From: Pseudomonadota bacterium
GTDB taxonomy: Bacteria > Pseudomonadota > Alphaproteobacteria > Rhizobiales > Hyphomicrobiaceae
Assembly: GCA_023390485.1 (NCBI GenBank)
Contig: JAEWCT010000240.1
Span: 1 to 13,113 of the forward strand
DNA length: 13,113 bases
Reading direction: 5' to 3'
A model generated the notes under the pieces. The model ran no database searches and was not told where the DNA came from. It worked only from the letters and a program-made list of their open reading frames with translations. Shown in pieces: positions 6,899 through 12,970 of this stretch; position 1 is the first letter of the stretch; each line of letters opens with the position of its first letter. A program made the translations under genes and the position numbers.

Positions 6899-7597
6899 TT
6901 AAGCGGCTTCGGAACCTTCATGTCCCGGATCGCGCAGCACGTACCCGCGGCCCCACACCGTTTCGATGTAGTGCTTGCCGCCCGTCGCTGCCTGAAGCTT
7001 CTTCCTGAGCTTGCAGATAAAGACGTCGATGATCTTCAGCTCAGGTTCATCCATTCCGCCGTAGAGATGATTAAGGAACATCTCCTTCGTCAGGGTCGTG
7101 CCCTTCCTCAGCGAAAGGAGTTCGAGCATCTGATATTCCTTGCCGGTCAGATGCACGCGTTGGTTATTGACGTCGACCGTCTTGGTATCGAGGTTGACGC
7201 GAAGATCGCCGGTCTCGATGACCGACTGTGCGTGTCCCTTCGAGCGGCGAACGATCGCCTGAATACGTGCGACGAGCTCGTCCTTGTGGAAGGGCTTCGT
7301 CATGTAGTCGTCGGCGCCGAAGCCAAGACCACGAACCTTGTCGTCGATGCCCGCCAGACCTGAGAGTATCAGGATCGGCGTTCCGACCTTCGCGACACGA
7401 AGCGTCTTCAGAACTTCGTAACCGCTCATGTCTGGAAGGTTGAGATCAAGGAGAATGATATCGTAGTCGTAAAGCTTACCTAGATCGACGCCTTCTTCGC
7501 CTAGGTCCGTCGTATAAACATTAAAACCTTCCGACTGCAGCATAAGCTCGATGCTCTGCGCCGTGGCACTGTCGTCTTCAATGAGTAGAACCCGCAT
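6899..7597 (-). CDS. ctrA: Cell-cycle master response regulator CtrA
   Basis: CtrA is an OmpR-family response regulator. When phosphorylated through the CckA-ChpT relay it binds TTAA-N7-TTAA sites, controls cell-cycle, flagellar and division genes, and in some alphaproteobacteria represses replication initiation. The 232-residue protein has the full receiver domain (MRVLLIEDD, phosphoacceptor Asp51 in [11 protein letters not shown] with the conserved Lys near residue 104) and a winged-helix DNA-binding domain ([36 protein letters not shown]). The length matches Caulobacter CtrA. The C-terminus ends in Ala-Ala, as does the ClpXP degradation signal of Caulobacter CtrA. ATG 7597 is preceded by GAGGG. 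It is divergent from fliJ across a long upstream region rich in TTAR half-sites, suggesting autoregulation. Its inhibitor SciP is encoded 2 kb away on the same strand. Confidence 0.97.
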   Translation of the reverse strand: MRVLLIEDDSATAQSIELMLQSEGFNVYTTDLGEEGVDLGKLYDYDIILLDLNLPDMSGYEVLKTLRVAKVGTPILILSGLAGIDDKVRGLGFGADDYMTKPFHKDELVARIQAIVRRSKGHAQSVIETGDLRVNLDTKTVDVNNQRVHLTGKEYQMLELLSLRKGTTLTKEMFLNHLYGGMDEPELKIIDVFICKLRKKLQAATGGKHYIETVWGRGYVLRDPGHEGSEAA

Positions 7598-7677
7598 GAC
7601 CGTCCCTCTGGTGCCCTATACGATCCGTGTCCGCGCTATGTCTGTCCTTCGCTCAAAGAAAACGCACTACCATCGAG

Positions 7678-7738
7678 CTAAGCGATCGTTAGGAAGTTAG
7701 CGACGAGAGGTTAACAAACCCTAATTCGCGTTAGCTAA
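7678..7738 (-). promoter_or_regulatory. Cluster of CtrA-like TTAR half-sites upstream of ctrA
   Basis: Within 61 bp there are seven TTAA/TTAG/CTAA elements, at 7678, 7689, 7697, 7711, 7721, 7731 and 7735. The pair 7678-7692 (CTAA-N7-TTAG) has the exact N7 spacing of a CtrA box, with one mismatch per half. TTAAC at 7711 is a perfect half-site. The cluster begins 81 bp upstream of the ctrA start codon, where a promoter should lie. CtrA autoregulation is known in Caulobacter; here it is inferred from sequence. Confidence 0.5.
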
Positions 7739-7787
7739 TTCACCATCCAGTGGCTTGCCGGTGTCCTGGCGGCAACTGGAGATAGAC

Positions 7788-7883
7788 ATGGCTCTCGCGA
7801 AGCCGGTCGCGCTATTGACGGTCACGAGGCAAAGTATCCTCGTTCGCGCCAAAGCATGGCCCGCTATTGTTTCAAAATATTAG
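7788..7883 (+). CDS. Possible 31-residue small protein in the ctrA-fliJ gap
   Basis: An ATG at 7788 preceded by GGAGA (7778-7782) at 5 nt spacing opens a 31-codon frame (begins MALAKPVALL, ends IVSKY) closed by TAG at 7881-7883. The peptide is basic with a hydrophobic N-terminal segment. The ribosome binding site is better than that of several real genes here, and an imperfect inverted repeat (CCAG/TTGCC with GGCAA/CTGG, 7747-7779) precedes it. Codon third positions are less GC-rich than in neighbouring genes, and the peptide is unrecognised. It could be a leader peptide or chance. Confidence 0.2.
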   Translation: MALAKPVALLTVTRQSILVRAKAWPAIVSKY

Positions 7884-7954
7884 AACTGCGCCCCTCTCGA
7901 TCGCCGACAAGATCTTCCGCAAAGTCCGATTTCGGGGCGCCCACCCCGTTACCC

Positions 7955-7991
7955 GACTCCGATCGCTTCTGACCTGCATTCGGCTCGAATC
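7955..7991. promoter_or_regulatory. Two GANTC (CcrM methylation) sites in the ctrA-fliJ intergenic region
   Basis: GACTC at 7955-7959 and GAATC at 7987-7991 match the GANTC target of the alphaproteobacterial cell-cycle methyltransferase CcrM. In Caulobacter a GANTC site in the ctrA P1 promoter couples transcription to replication. These two are more than 350 bp from the ctrA start, and two in 681 bp is about what chance gives, so a regulatory role is only possible. Confidence 0.3.
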
Positions 7992-8096
7992 AAGAGCTAA
8001 CAGAATTCGTGAGATTGCCCTAGACGGCGCATGACTAAAATTTTGACCCCAAACGAGACGGGCCATCAGAAATAGTTACCCGTTGCTTTACCGCAA

Positions 8097-8111
8097 CTTA
8101 AGCGCAGTATG
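8097..8111. promoter_or_regulatory. CtrA-box-like site upstream of fliJ
   Basis: TTTA (8097-8100), seven bases, then TTAA (8108-8111) matches TTAA-N7-TTAA with one mismatch and exact spacing. It lies 167 bp upstream of the fliJ start codon, between ctrA and fliJ. Flagellar genes are established CtrA targets. The remaining intergenic DNA (7884-8278) shows no gene; a 64-codon minus-strand frame at 7872-8066 lacks support. Confidence 0.4.
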
Positions 8112-8278
8112 TCATACCTAATTATTGAGGGTCATCGGACGCTGGTGCAACGCGACGGCCCTTCGGAATGACTGCGTTTCTTCATTGTTACTATAGCAGC
8201 GGCGCCTCATCTTGGTTGGCACGCTTCTTGTGTAAGGCGAAGATACGGCAAGTTCGAATTTGTTTGGGGTATCGGACG

Positions 8279-8662
8279 ATGAAGTCACGTGACCTGGCCA
8301 TGCGCCTGAAGCGTCGGGAAGTAGAAGAGAAGTCTAGAAAGGTTGACGATCTAGAGCGAATTATTCGCGAATTTGATCAGATGGCCGCCGACCTCGAACG
8401 CCAGATTCAACTAGAGGAAGATCGCACCGGCATTCGTGATCGCGGGCATTTCTCCTATTCGACCTTCGCAAAAGCGGCAGCGCAGCGGCGCGACAACCTC
8501 AGGCAGTCGACGGAAGGGCTGCGCGAGAAGCTGGCAGCCGCCGTTCGCGAACGGGACGACACGGTTGAGCAATTCTCCCGGGCCGCCCAGCAGGCCGCCA
8601 ACCTTGACGATCCGCGCGCTGGCCGCCGTGACCGGCCTTTCGGCATCACCGCCCTCCGCTAA
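8279..8662 (+). CDS. fliJ: FliJ-like flagellar export chaperone
   Basis: A 127-residue, highly charged, largely coiled-coil protein that matches the rhizobial FliJ family found beside ctrA. Typical segments are MKSRDLAMRLKRREVEEK (1-18), an ERIIREFDQMAADLERQI heptad region (26-43), the EEDRTGI-x-D-x-xHF-x-YSTFAKAAAQRRDNL block (46-73), and a second helix to about residue 110. FliJ is the soluble stalk component of the flagellar type III export apparatus; it couples the FliI ATPase ring to the FlhA gate. I chose ATG 8279 because the family begins MKSRD; the frame opens earlier at 8168, but that extension is Cys/aromatic-rich and unlike the family. It lacks a strong ribosome binding site (GGGG 12 nt upstream, CGGA closer). 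No other flagellar genes are in the window. Confidence 0.8.
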   Translation: MKSRDLAMRLKRREVEEKSRKVDDLERIIREFDQMAADLERQIQLEEDRTGIRDRGHFSYSTFAKAAAQRRDNLRQSTEGLREKLAAAVRERDDTVEQFSRAAQQAANLDDPRAGRRDRPFGITALR

Positions 8663-8674
8663 TTGATTCGCGTC

Positions 8675-8699
8675 GCTGGGCTCTCGCATAGGGCCCAGC
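8675..8699 (+). terminator. Hairpin just after fliJ
   Basis: GCTGGGC (8675-8681) and GCCCAGC (8693-8699) form a 7-bp perfect stem with an 11-nt loop, 12 bp after the fliJ stop codon. It is followed by TTCCCT rather than a T tract, so it could be a weak terminator or 3'-end stabiliser. Confidence 0.4.
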
Positions 8700-8779
8700 T
8701 TCCCTATGCCCCAGGTGATGCGGCCCGCCTGAAAGACGCCGCCTTTCTCCCTCCAAATTCTGTTGGCTTCGCCGTTTGG

Positions 8780-8833
8780 TGCAACTGTGCCCCCTTGCCC
8801 AAATCAGGCCGGGCGGGCACGAGTTGCAACTGT
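8780..8833. repeat. Nested inverted repeat flanked by 9-bp direct repeats
   Basis: GTGCCC (8787-8792) pairs with GGGCAC (8815-8820), and inside it GCCC (8797-8800) pairs with GGGC (8811-8814). The structure is bracketed by identical TGCAACTGT copies at 8780-8788 and 8825-8833. It lies in the 219-bp gap between fliJ and the lipoprotein gene, about 50 bp before the latter, and could be a 5' leader structure or operator. Confidence 0.35.
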
Positions 8834-8881
8834 CATTCGTGTTCAAGCAATGAGTCTATGTGCGCCGCCGCTCGGGGAAAA

Positions 8882-9523
8882 ATGCCTGTTCGCCGTCCAT
8901 CAATCTGGGTGCCGGCGCTGCTGATCGTGGCGGCGTTACCGGGTTGCGCGGGCAACGGACCGGAATTGCAGTCTCTGAACCTCCAGCCCTCGGGTCAAAA
9001 TGCGCCGACGGTCGCGGCGCTCCCCGGTGGCGAAACCTCGGCAGGCAAGATCGTGCCGGGCGCAACGGGATCGGCAACCGAGATTTATTCGCGGCTGGCA
9101 CGCGGCGCGATGAGCTGCTGGTTCGCCACGGGAGGCCCGCTCAAGAAAGATTACATCTTTCACGCGACGGCCGACGCACCTTCGCGCGGGGGCAAGGCCG
9201 AAATTGTCATTCATGAGCGGGATCCGACGCAACCCAACCCGCGCGGCCCCAAGGCCTATCTCGTCGGCATCGAACCGACGGGAGAAGCTTCCGCTACGCT
9301 CACGGTCGAAAACCGGAAGATGACGGATGCATACGCCTCCGCAATGACGGACGACATCTCGCGATGGGCGAAGGGCACAGACGGTTGCGCAACCACCTCG
9401 TCGGTCCCAGGCTGGATACCTGCGCCACCCGAGACGGCAGACGCAGCTCAACCGGCGAAGAAGACCAAGGCTCAAAAAGCAAAAGTCAAGGCTGCCCAGG
9501 CCAAGCCGGCCCAGCAACCCTAG
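8882..9523 (+). CDS. Putative lipoprotein of unknown function
   Basis: A 213-residue lipoprotein. The signal peptide (MPVRRPSIW, then VPALLIVAA) ends in a lipobox LPGC with the lipidated cysteine at residue 21. The mature protein has a Pro/Gly/Ser-rich linker, a globular core (about residues 65-165, including LARGAMSCWFATGGPLKKDYIFHA and a later Cys-containing DGCA segment) and an Ala/Lys-rich C-terminal tail (KKTKAQKAKVKAAQAK) that could bind peptidoglycan or an acidic partner. The two core cysteines may pair. I chose ATG 8882, which has GGGGA just upstream and gives a standard lipoprotein signal; ATG 8858 would add eight residues, and the frame opens still earlier at 8663 without support. 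It follows fliJ and is convergent with sciP. I do not recognise the core family; a flagellar or envelope link is only positional. Confidence 0.78.
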   Translation: MPVRRPSIWVPALLIVAALPGCAGNGPELQSLNLQPSGQNAPTVAALPGGETSAGKIVPGATGSATEIYSRLARGAMSCWFATGGPLKKDYIFHATADAPSRGGKAEIVIHERDPTQPNPRGPKAYLVGIEPTGEASATLTVENRKMTDAYASAMTDDISRWAKGTDGCATTSSVPGWIPAPPETADAAQPAKKTKAQKAKVKAAQAKPAQQP

Positions 9524-9561
9524 ACTGCACTCGACTGTATCGGTCTACGGACTCTGGAAAA

Positions 9562-9598
9562 CTGACGAAATCAGCCTGACGAAGTCAGCCTGACAAAG
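9562..9598. repeat. 14-bp tandem repeat between convergent genes
   Basis: CTGACGAAATCAGC (9562-9575), CTGACGAAGTCAGC (9576-9589) and a partial CTGACAAAG (9590-9598) are head-to-tail copies. Each full unit is itself a small hairpin (CTGA...TCAG). The array fills the end of the gap between the lipoprotein and sciP stop codons and touches the sciP stop. It may act as a weak bidirectional terminator. Confidence 0.55.
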
Positions 9599-9877
9599 CT
9601 AGTCCCGATAGTCCTGTAAACGCGTTGCGCGAAGGCCGGGCAGGCCATGCTTGTCGATCGAACGCTGCCACGACAGGAATTCGTCAACGGTCAACGTATA
9701 ACGCTCGCAAGCTTCTTCGATACTGAGAAGACCGCCGCGGACAGCGGCAACCACCTCAGCCTTGCGGCGGATGACCCATCTTTTCGTATCCCGCGGGGGA
9801 AGGTCTGCGACCGTCAGGGGCGACCCATCAGGTCCGATCACGTAGCGCCCGCGCGCTCTCATCTGCTGTTCGGTCAT
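9599..9877 (-). CDS. sciP: CtrA inhibitory protein SciP (DUF1153)
   Basis: SciP is a small helix-turn-helix protein that, in Caulobacter, binds CtrA and blocks transcription from CtrA-activated promoters. This 92-residue protein matches the DUF1153 family along its length: YVIGPDGSPLTVADLPP (12-28), RWVIRRKAEVVAAVRGGLLS (33-52), then the helix-turn-helix EEACERYTLTVDEFLSWQRSIDKHGLPGLR (54-83) and a RLQDYR end. Caulobacter SciP is about the same size. I chose ATG 9877 (GAG five nt upstream) over TTG 9886. Upstream lies a CtrA-box-like element over the -35 position, consistent with the known activation of sciP by CtrA. It is convergent with the lipoprotein gene, divergent from mnmA, and 2 kb from ctrA on the same strand. 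Identification is strong; whether it acts on this CtrA exactly as in Caulobacter is inference. Confidence 0.93.
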   Translation of the reverse strand: MTEQQMRARGRYVIGPDGSPLTVADLPPRDTKRWVIRRKAEVVAAVRGGLLSIEEACERYTLTVDEFLSWQRSIDKHGLPGLRATRLQDYRD

Positions 9878-9909
9878 GATACTCAATACACACTCTTTGA
9901 CCAGGGTTA

Positions 9910-9941
9910 GTTATAACCGCATGCGATTAAATTAGCACTAA
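9910..9941 (-). promoter_or_regulatory. sciP promoter with CtrA box over the -35 region
   Basis: On the minus strand TTAG-N7-TTAA (plus 9927-9941) matches the CtrA consensus with one mismatch. Eleven bases downstream is TATAAC (plus 9910-9915), a good -10 hexamer, so the box covers the -35 position, as at CtrA-activated promoters. The predicted start leaves a leader of roughly 25 nt before ATG 9877. An inverted repeat GGTTA-GTTA-TAACC (9905-9918) overlaps the -10. Confidence 0.55.
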
Positions 9942-10282
9942 CCCATTGAGTGAAAAACATATAAATGGGCGTGCCAATTCCACATTACCTTACCGAAACA
10001 GGGCGCAGTTGAGGCGATCCGTCCCGATTTGAAGCACCGTGGAGTCTGAGCCTTTCCTCAGCGAAAAATGGGCCAAAACCTTGTGGCGAGGCTCGACGCC
10101 GCCTTGCAGACGGCGGATTTGACAATTATTGATGGAGGAGGCCCAATACCCGCTGAGATCACAATCGCCCCGGACGGGCAATACACTGAATTTCTTGGAT
10201 CTTTTGAAGGATAGCGGCGTCGAGATATTGTTGTAGGAGCTTTACTGCGCTCCCCTGCCACGAGCCCGAGCCAGTCGATCGC
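9942..10282. other. Intergenic region between sciP and mnmA, no confident gene
   Basis: These 341 bp should contain the mnmA promoter. I see a TTGACA at 10119 without a matching -10, and a GGAGGAGG at 10134-10141 with no start codon at a useful distance. A 48-codon plus-strand frame (10068-10214, MGQNLVARLDAALQ...) reads like protein but has a weak ribosome binding site and untypical codon third positions. Minus-strand frames begin only with TTG or GTG and lack support. Confidence 0.4.
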
Positions 10283-11506
10283 ATGAACCAGACCGAAACA
10301 TCATCTGCCGGCAGCAGCGCAGTGCGCGCCCCAAAACAGGCGGCCGCATCGAAAAAGCGCGTCGTCGTGGCGATGTCAGGCGGCGTCGATAGCTCGGTGG
10401 CCGCGGCCATCATGAAAGCCGCCGGTCACGACGTGATCGGCGTCACGCTGCAGCTTTACGACCACGGCTCCGCGACCGGCCGCAAGGGCAGCTGCTGCGC
10501 GGGCCAAGACATCCACGACGCCCGTCGCGTCGCCGAAGCGCTCGACATCCCGCACTACGTCCTCGACTACGAGACGCGCTTTGCCACGAAGGTCATCGAG
10601 TCGTTCGCCGAGAGCTACGTTGCCGGCGAAACGCCGATCCCCTGCGTCACCTGCAATAACGAAATCAAGTTTCGCGACCTGCTCGACACCGCCAAGGATC
10701 TTGGCGCCGACATCCTCGTGACCGGCCACTACGTTCAGCGGCACGACACCGAGGATGGCCCCGTCCTCTCGCGCGCCGTCGATGCCGATCGCGATCAGAG
10801 CTATTTTCTGTTCGGCATCACGAAGGAGCAACTCTCGTCCCTCTGGTTTCCGATCGGAGGCATGCAGAAGTCCGCCGTGCGCGACCTCGCGCGTTCGTTC
10901 AATCTGCCCGTGGCCGACAAATCGGACAGCCAGGATATCTGCTTCGTCCCGACCGGGAAGTACACCGACGTCATCGAACGGCTGAAGCCGAACGCGCTCG
11001 ACGCCGGCAACATCGTCCATCTGGACGGACGTATCCTCGGCCGCCACGACGGCATCGTGCATTACACGGTCGGCCAGCGCCGCGGTATTAAGATCCCAGC
11101 CGCCGAGCCCCTTTATGTCGTCCGTCTCGATGCATCGAAGAATGAAGTCATCGTCGGTCCGCGAGCGGCGCTCAGGACCACGGGGCTGATGCTTCGGAAC
11201 GTCAATTGGCTCGGGGAAAAGCCCTTGCGCGAGGTCGCAGCCGACGGTCTCTCACTTTATGTTCGCATGCGATCGTCGCAGGCGCTCCGGCCCGCCTTGC
11301 TCACAGTCGAAGAGGGAGGCGCAGTCCGGGTCGATCTGACCGACGGCGAAGAAGGTATTGCGACTGGACAAGCGTGCGTGTTTTATGCCGACGCCGGGAC
11401 AGAGGGACGTGTCCTTGGCGGGGGATATATTGCAAAAACGATCAAGGCCACGAATACCGCCGAAGAGGCGGTTAGAAACAGCAAGATGGCCGGCGCGGGC
11501 CGCTAG
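10283..11506 (+). CDS. mnmA: tRNA-specific 2-thiouridylase MnmA
   Basis: MnmA installs the 2-thio group on the wobble uridine of tRNA-Lys, -Glu and -Gln, using ATP and persulfide sulfur. The 407-residue protein has the N-type ATP pyrophosphatase loop SGGVDSS (32-38), the first catalytic cysteine in PCVTCN (Cys121), the second in SQDICF (Cys220), the VTGHY segment (146-150), and the YTVGQRRG block (261-268) that opens the C-terminal beta-barrel domain. The length is about 40 residues over the E. coli protein, mainly an N-terminal Ser/Ala-rich extension (residues 1-24) and a C-terminal tail. ATG 10283 lacks a clear Shine-Dalgarno sequence; no better start precedes the ATP loop. The methyltransferase gene starts 43 bp downstream, probably in the same operon. 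sciP lies divergently upstream. Confidence 0.96.
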   Translation: MNQTETSSAGSSAVRAPKQAAASKKRVVVAMSGGVDSSVAAAIMKAAGHDVIGVTLQLYDHGSATGRKGSCCAGQDIHDARRVAEALDIPHYVLDYETRFATKVIESFAESYVAGETPIPCVTCNNEIKFRDLLDTAKDLGADILVTGHYVQRHDTEDGPVLSRAVDADRDQSYFLFGITKEQLSSLWFPIGGMQKSAVRDLARSFNLPVADKSDSQDICFVPTGKYTDVIERLKPNALDAGNIVHLDGRILGRHDGIVHYTVGQRRGIKIPAAEPLYVVRLDASKNEVIVGPRAALRTTGLMLRNVNWLGEKPLREVAADGLSLYVRMRSSQALRPALLTVEEGGAVRVDLTDGEEGIATGQACVFYADAGTEGRVLGGGYIAKTIKATNTAEEAVRNSKMAGAGR

Positions 11507-11549
11507 GCACATCGTATGAATTCGATTGCGGACGAATGGAGATCGGGCA

Positions 11550-12287
11550 GTGAGCGATAACAAGCCTTCGGGCTTCCACGCCTCCTCGGGAGCGCGTGCG
11601 GGGGCACAGAAAGGGCGTTCCGAAGCGAAGGTTTTGCAGCTCGATGAAGGCCAGGTCCGCGACGCATACCGTCGGTGGGCGCCGGTTTACGATTATACCT
11701 TCGGCGCGATCTCGACGGCCGGCCGCCGCCACGCCGTCGAAATCATCAATTCCAGTGACGGACGCGTGCTCGAAGTCGGCGTCGGCACCGGCCTTTCGCT
11801 ACCCGATTACAAAAAGCATTTGGACATCGTCGGCATTGATCTTGCGCCGGAGATGCTGGACAAGGCCCGCGAGCGCGTCAAAGCCGAGAAGCTGACGAAC
11901 ATCTCAGGCCTTTACGAAATGGATGCGAGCAACCTTCGCTTCCCCGATAACTCGTTCGACACTACGGTTGCGATGTACGTGATCACCGTCGTGCCCGATC
12001 CGCAGAAGGTCATGCAGGAATTGTCGCGGGTGACGAAGCCGGGCGGCGAGGTCATGCTCGTCAACCACTTCAGCCAGGAGGACGGCGTCCGCGGCTGGGT
12101 CGAGCGGCAGATGGCGCCGTTCGCCGATCTCGTCGGCTGGCACTCGGTGTTCGACGTGTCGCGCGTGATGGTTTGCCCCGAACTGAAGCTGATCGACCGT
12201 AAGGCGCTGCGGCCGTGGGGCATTTTCACGATGATGCGCTTCCGCAAGGAAGGGGCAGTCAGCCAGCGCCCGCTTGCCGCAGAATAG
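11550..12287 (+). CDS. pmtA: SAM-dependent methyltransferase, Rhodobacter-type phosphatidylethanolamine N-methyltransferase
   Basis: A 245-residue class I SAM-dependent methyltransferase. Its opening (VRDAYRRWAPVYDYTFG, 36-52), motif I (LEVGVGTGLSLPDY, 74-87), acidic motif II (VGIDLAPEMLDKAR) and post-motif region (PGGEVMLVNHF) are those of the Rhodobacter-type PmtA, which methylates phosphatidylethanolamine stepwise to phosphatidylcholine at the inner membrane. The Ser/Gly/Lys-rich N-terminus (1-33) is an extension, probably disordered. GTG 11550 has GGAG 10 nt upstream; an earlier TTG at 11526 is less likely. It follows mnmA by 43 bp in the same direction. No functional link between tRNA thiolation and lipid methylation is implied. 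Related ubiquinone-type methyltransferases share the fold, so the substrate is likely but not certain. Confidence 0.8.
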   Translation: MSDNKPSGFHASSGARAGAQKGRSEAKVLQLDEGQVRDAYRRWAPVYDYTFGAISTAGRRHAVEIINSSDGRVLEVGVGTGLSLPDYKKHLDIVGIDLAPEMLDKARERVKAEKLTNISGLYEMDASNLRFPDNSFDTTVAMYVITVVPDPQKVMQELSRVTKPGGEVMLVNHFSQEDGVRGWVERQMAPFADLVGWHSVFDVSRVMVCPELKLIDRKALRPWGIFTMMRFRKEGAVSQRPLAAE

Positions 12288-12373
12288 CCCGCGCGGAATA
12301 CGCGAGATTAGTGTCCTTCCCGGCCCGCTCGAATTTTGTTGGCACGCATGTGCCGCCGGGACGGAGCGTCGTG

Positions 12374-12402
12374 TTGACAGAAAGCTACGGCGCTCCCTAT
12401 AG
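12374..12402 (+). promoter_or_regulatory. Sigma-70 promoter of the tRNA gene
   Basis: A perfect -35 hexamer TTGACA (12374-12379) and a -10 CTATAG (12397-12402) are separated by exactly 17 bp. The predicted start, near 12409, is about 28 nt before the mature tRNA. This is the best housekeeping promoter in the window and is appropriate for a tRNA gene. Confidence 0.75.
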
Positions 12403-12436
12403 ACGGTCGCTCCAATGCCAGCGTGCTGGCAGGTGT

Positions 12437-12513
12437 GGCGGGATAGCTCAGGTGGTTAGAGCGGCGGTCTCATAATCCGCAGGTCGGCGGTTCAAGTCCG
12501 CCTCCCGCTACCA
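12437..12513 (+). tRNA. tRNA with CAT anticodon, probably elongator tRNA-Met
   Basis: The full cloverleaf is visible: acceptor GGCGGGA/TCCCGCT with a G-U pair at 1-72, D-stem GCTC/GAGC, anticodon stem GCGGT/TCCGC with loop CTCATAA (CAT at 12471-12473), variable AGGTC, T-stem GGCGG/CCGCC with TTCAAGT, and encoded ACCA. The 1-72 G-U pair and ordinary anticodon stem exclude initiator tRNA-fMet. A CAT anticodon is also used by tRNA-Ile2 after lysidine modification, which I cannot rule out. Anticodon stem positions 31 and 39 are both T, a U-U mismatch. Confidence 0.95.
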
Positions 12514-12550
12514 TTAACTCCCTGATGCGCGCTGACCGATCCGCGGCCGA

Positions 12551-12970
12551 TCAATCGAAATCGACTTTACGGCTGCGCATCTTCTTGACCTTTCCACGTA
12601 CGGTCTTTGCCTTGATCCGTTCCTCGCGCGCGCCGCGGGAAGCCTTCGTCTTAATCCTGAGCTTCGGTCGCTCCAGCGAGGCCTCGATGAGCTCGATGAG
12701 CCTCGATCGGGCATCGGCTCTGTTCTGTTCCTGACTGCGAAAACGATCCGCCTGGATGACGATAATCCCGTCGATCGTCAAACGGCGTCCCGCCAGACGT
12801 TTCAGCTTATCGCGCGCGTAATCGGGGATGGACGTGCTGGCCCGGAGATCGAAACGCAGCTCGACCGCCGTCGAGACCTTGTTGACATTCTGCCCACCCG
12901 GCCCCGACGCCCGCACGAAGCGCTCCTCAAGTTCCGTTTCGGCAATTTCGATGGCGTCCGTCACGCGCAT
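12551..12970 (-). CDS. arfB: Alternative ribosome-rescue factor ArfB (YaeJ-type peptidyl-tRNA hydrolase)
   Basis: ArfB rescues ribosomes stalled at mRNA ends: its C-terminal tail enters the empty mRNA channel and its GGQ loop hydrolyses peptidyl-tRNA. The 139-residue protein has the class I release-factor motif SGPGGQNVNKVSTAVELRFD, with GGQ at 25-27, and a long basic tail from about residue 104 (RIKTKASRGAREERIKAKTVRGKVKKMRSRK) as required for rescue. The length is almost that of E. coli YaeJ (140). It has no codon-recognition domain, so it is not a release factor. ATG 12970 is preceded only by a weak purine-rich stretch. A minus-strand frame from the window edge stops at 12961, overlapping this start by 10 bp, so translational coupling is possible. 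It is convergent with the tRNA gene. Confidence 0.92.
   Translation of the reverse strand: MRVTDAIEIAETELEERFVRASGPGGQNVNKVSTAVELRFDLRASTSIPDYARDKLKRLAGRRLTIDGIIVIQADRFRSQEQNRADARSRLIELIEASLERPKLRIKTKASRGAREERIKAKTVRGKVKKMRSRKVDFD

Noticed and set aside
7872..8066. 64-codon minus-strand frame upstream of ctrA
   Set aside because: Arg/Ser-rich, no domain and no ribosome binding site; the region is better explained as regulatory.
10376..11062. 228-codon minus-strand open frame
   Set aside because: It is fully antisense to the catalytic domain of mnmA; such frames are common in GC-rich genes.
12437..12513. tRNA as an integration site for a genomic island
   Set aside because: No integrase gene or repeated tRNA 3' end was seen in the window; the downstream gene is the housekeeping arfB.
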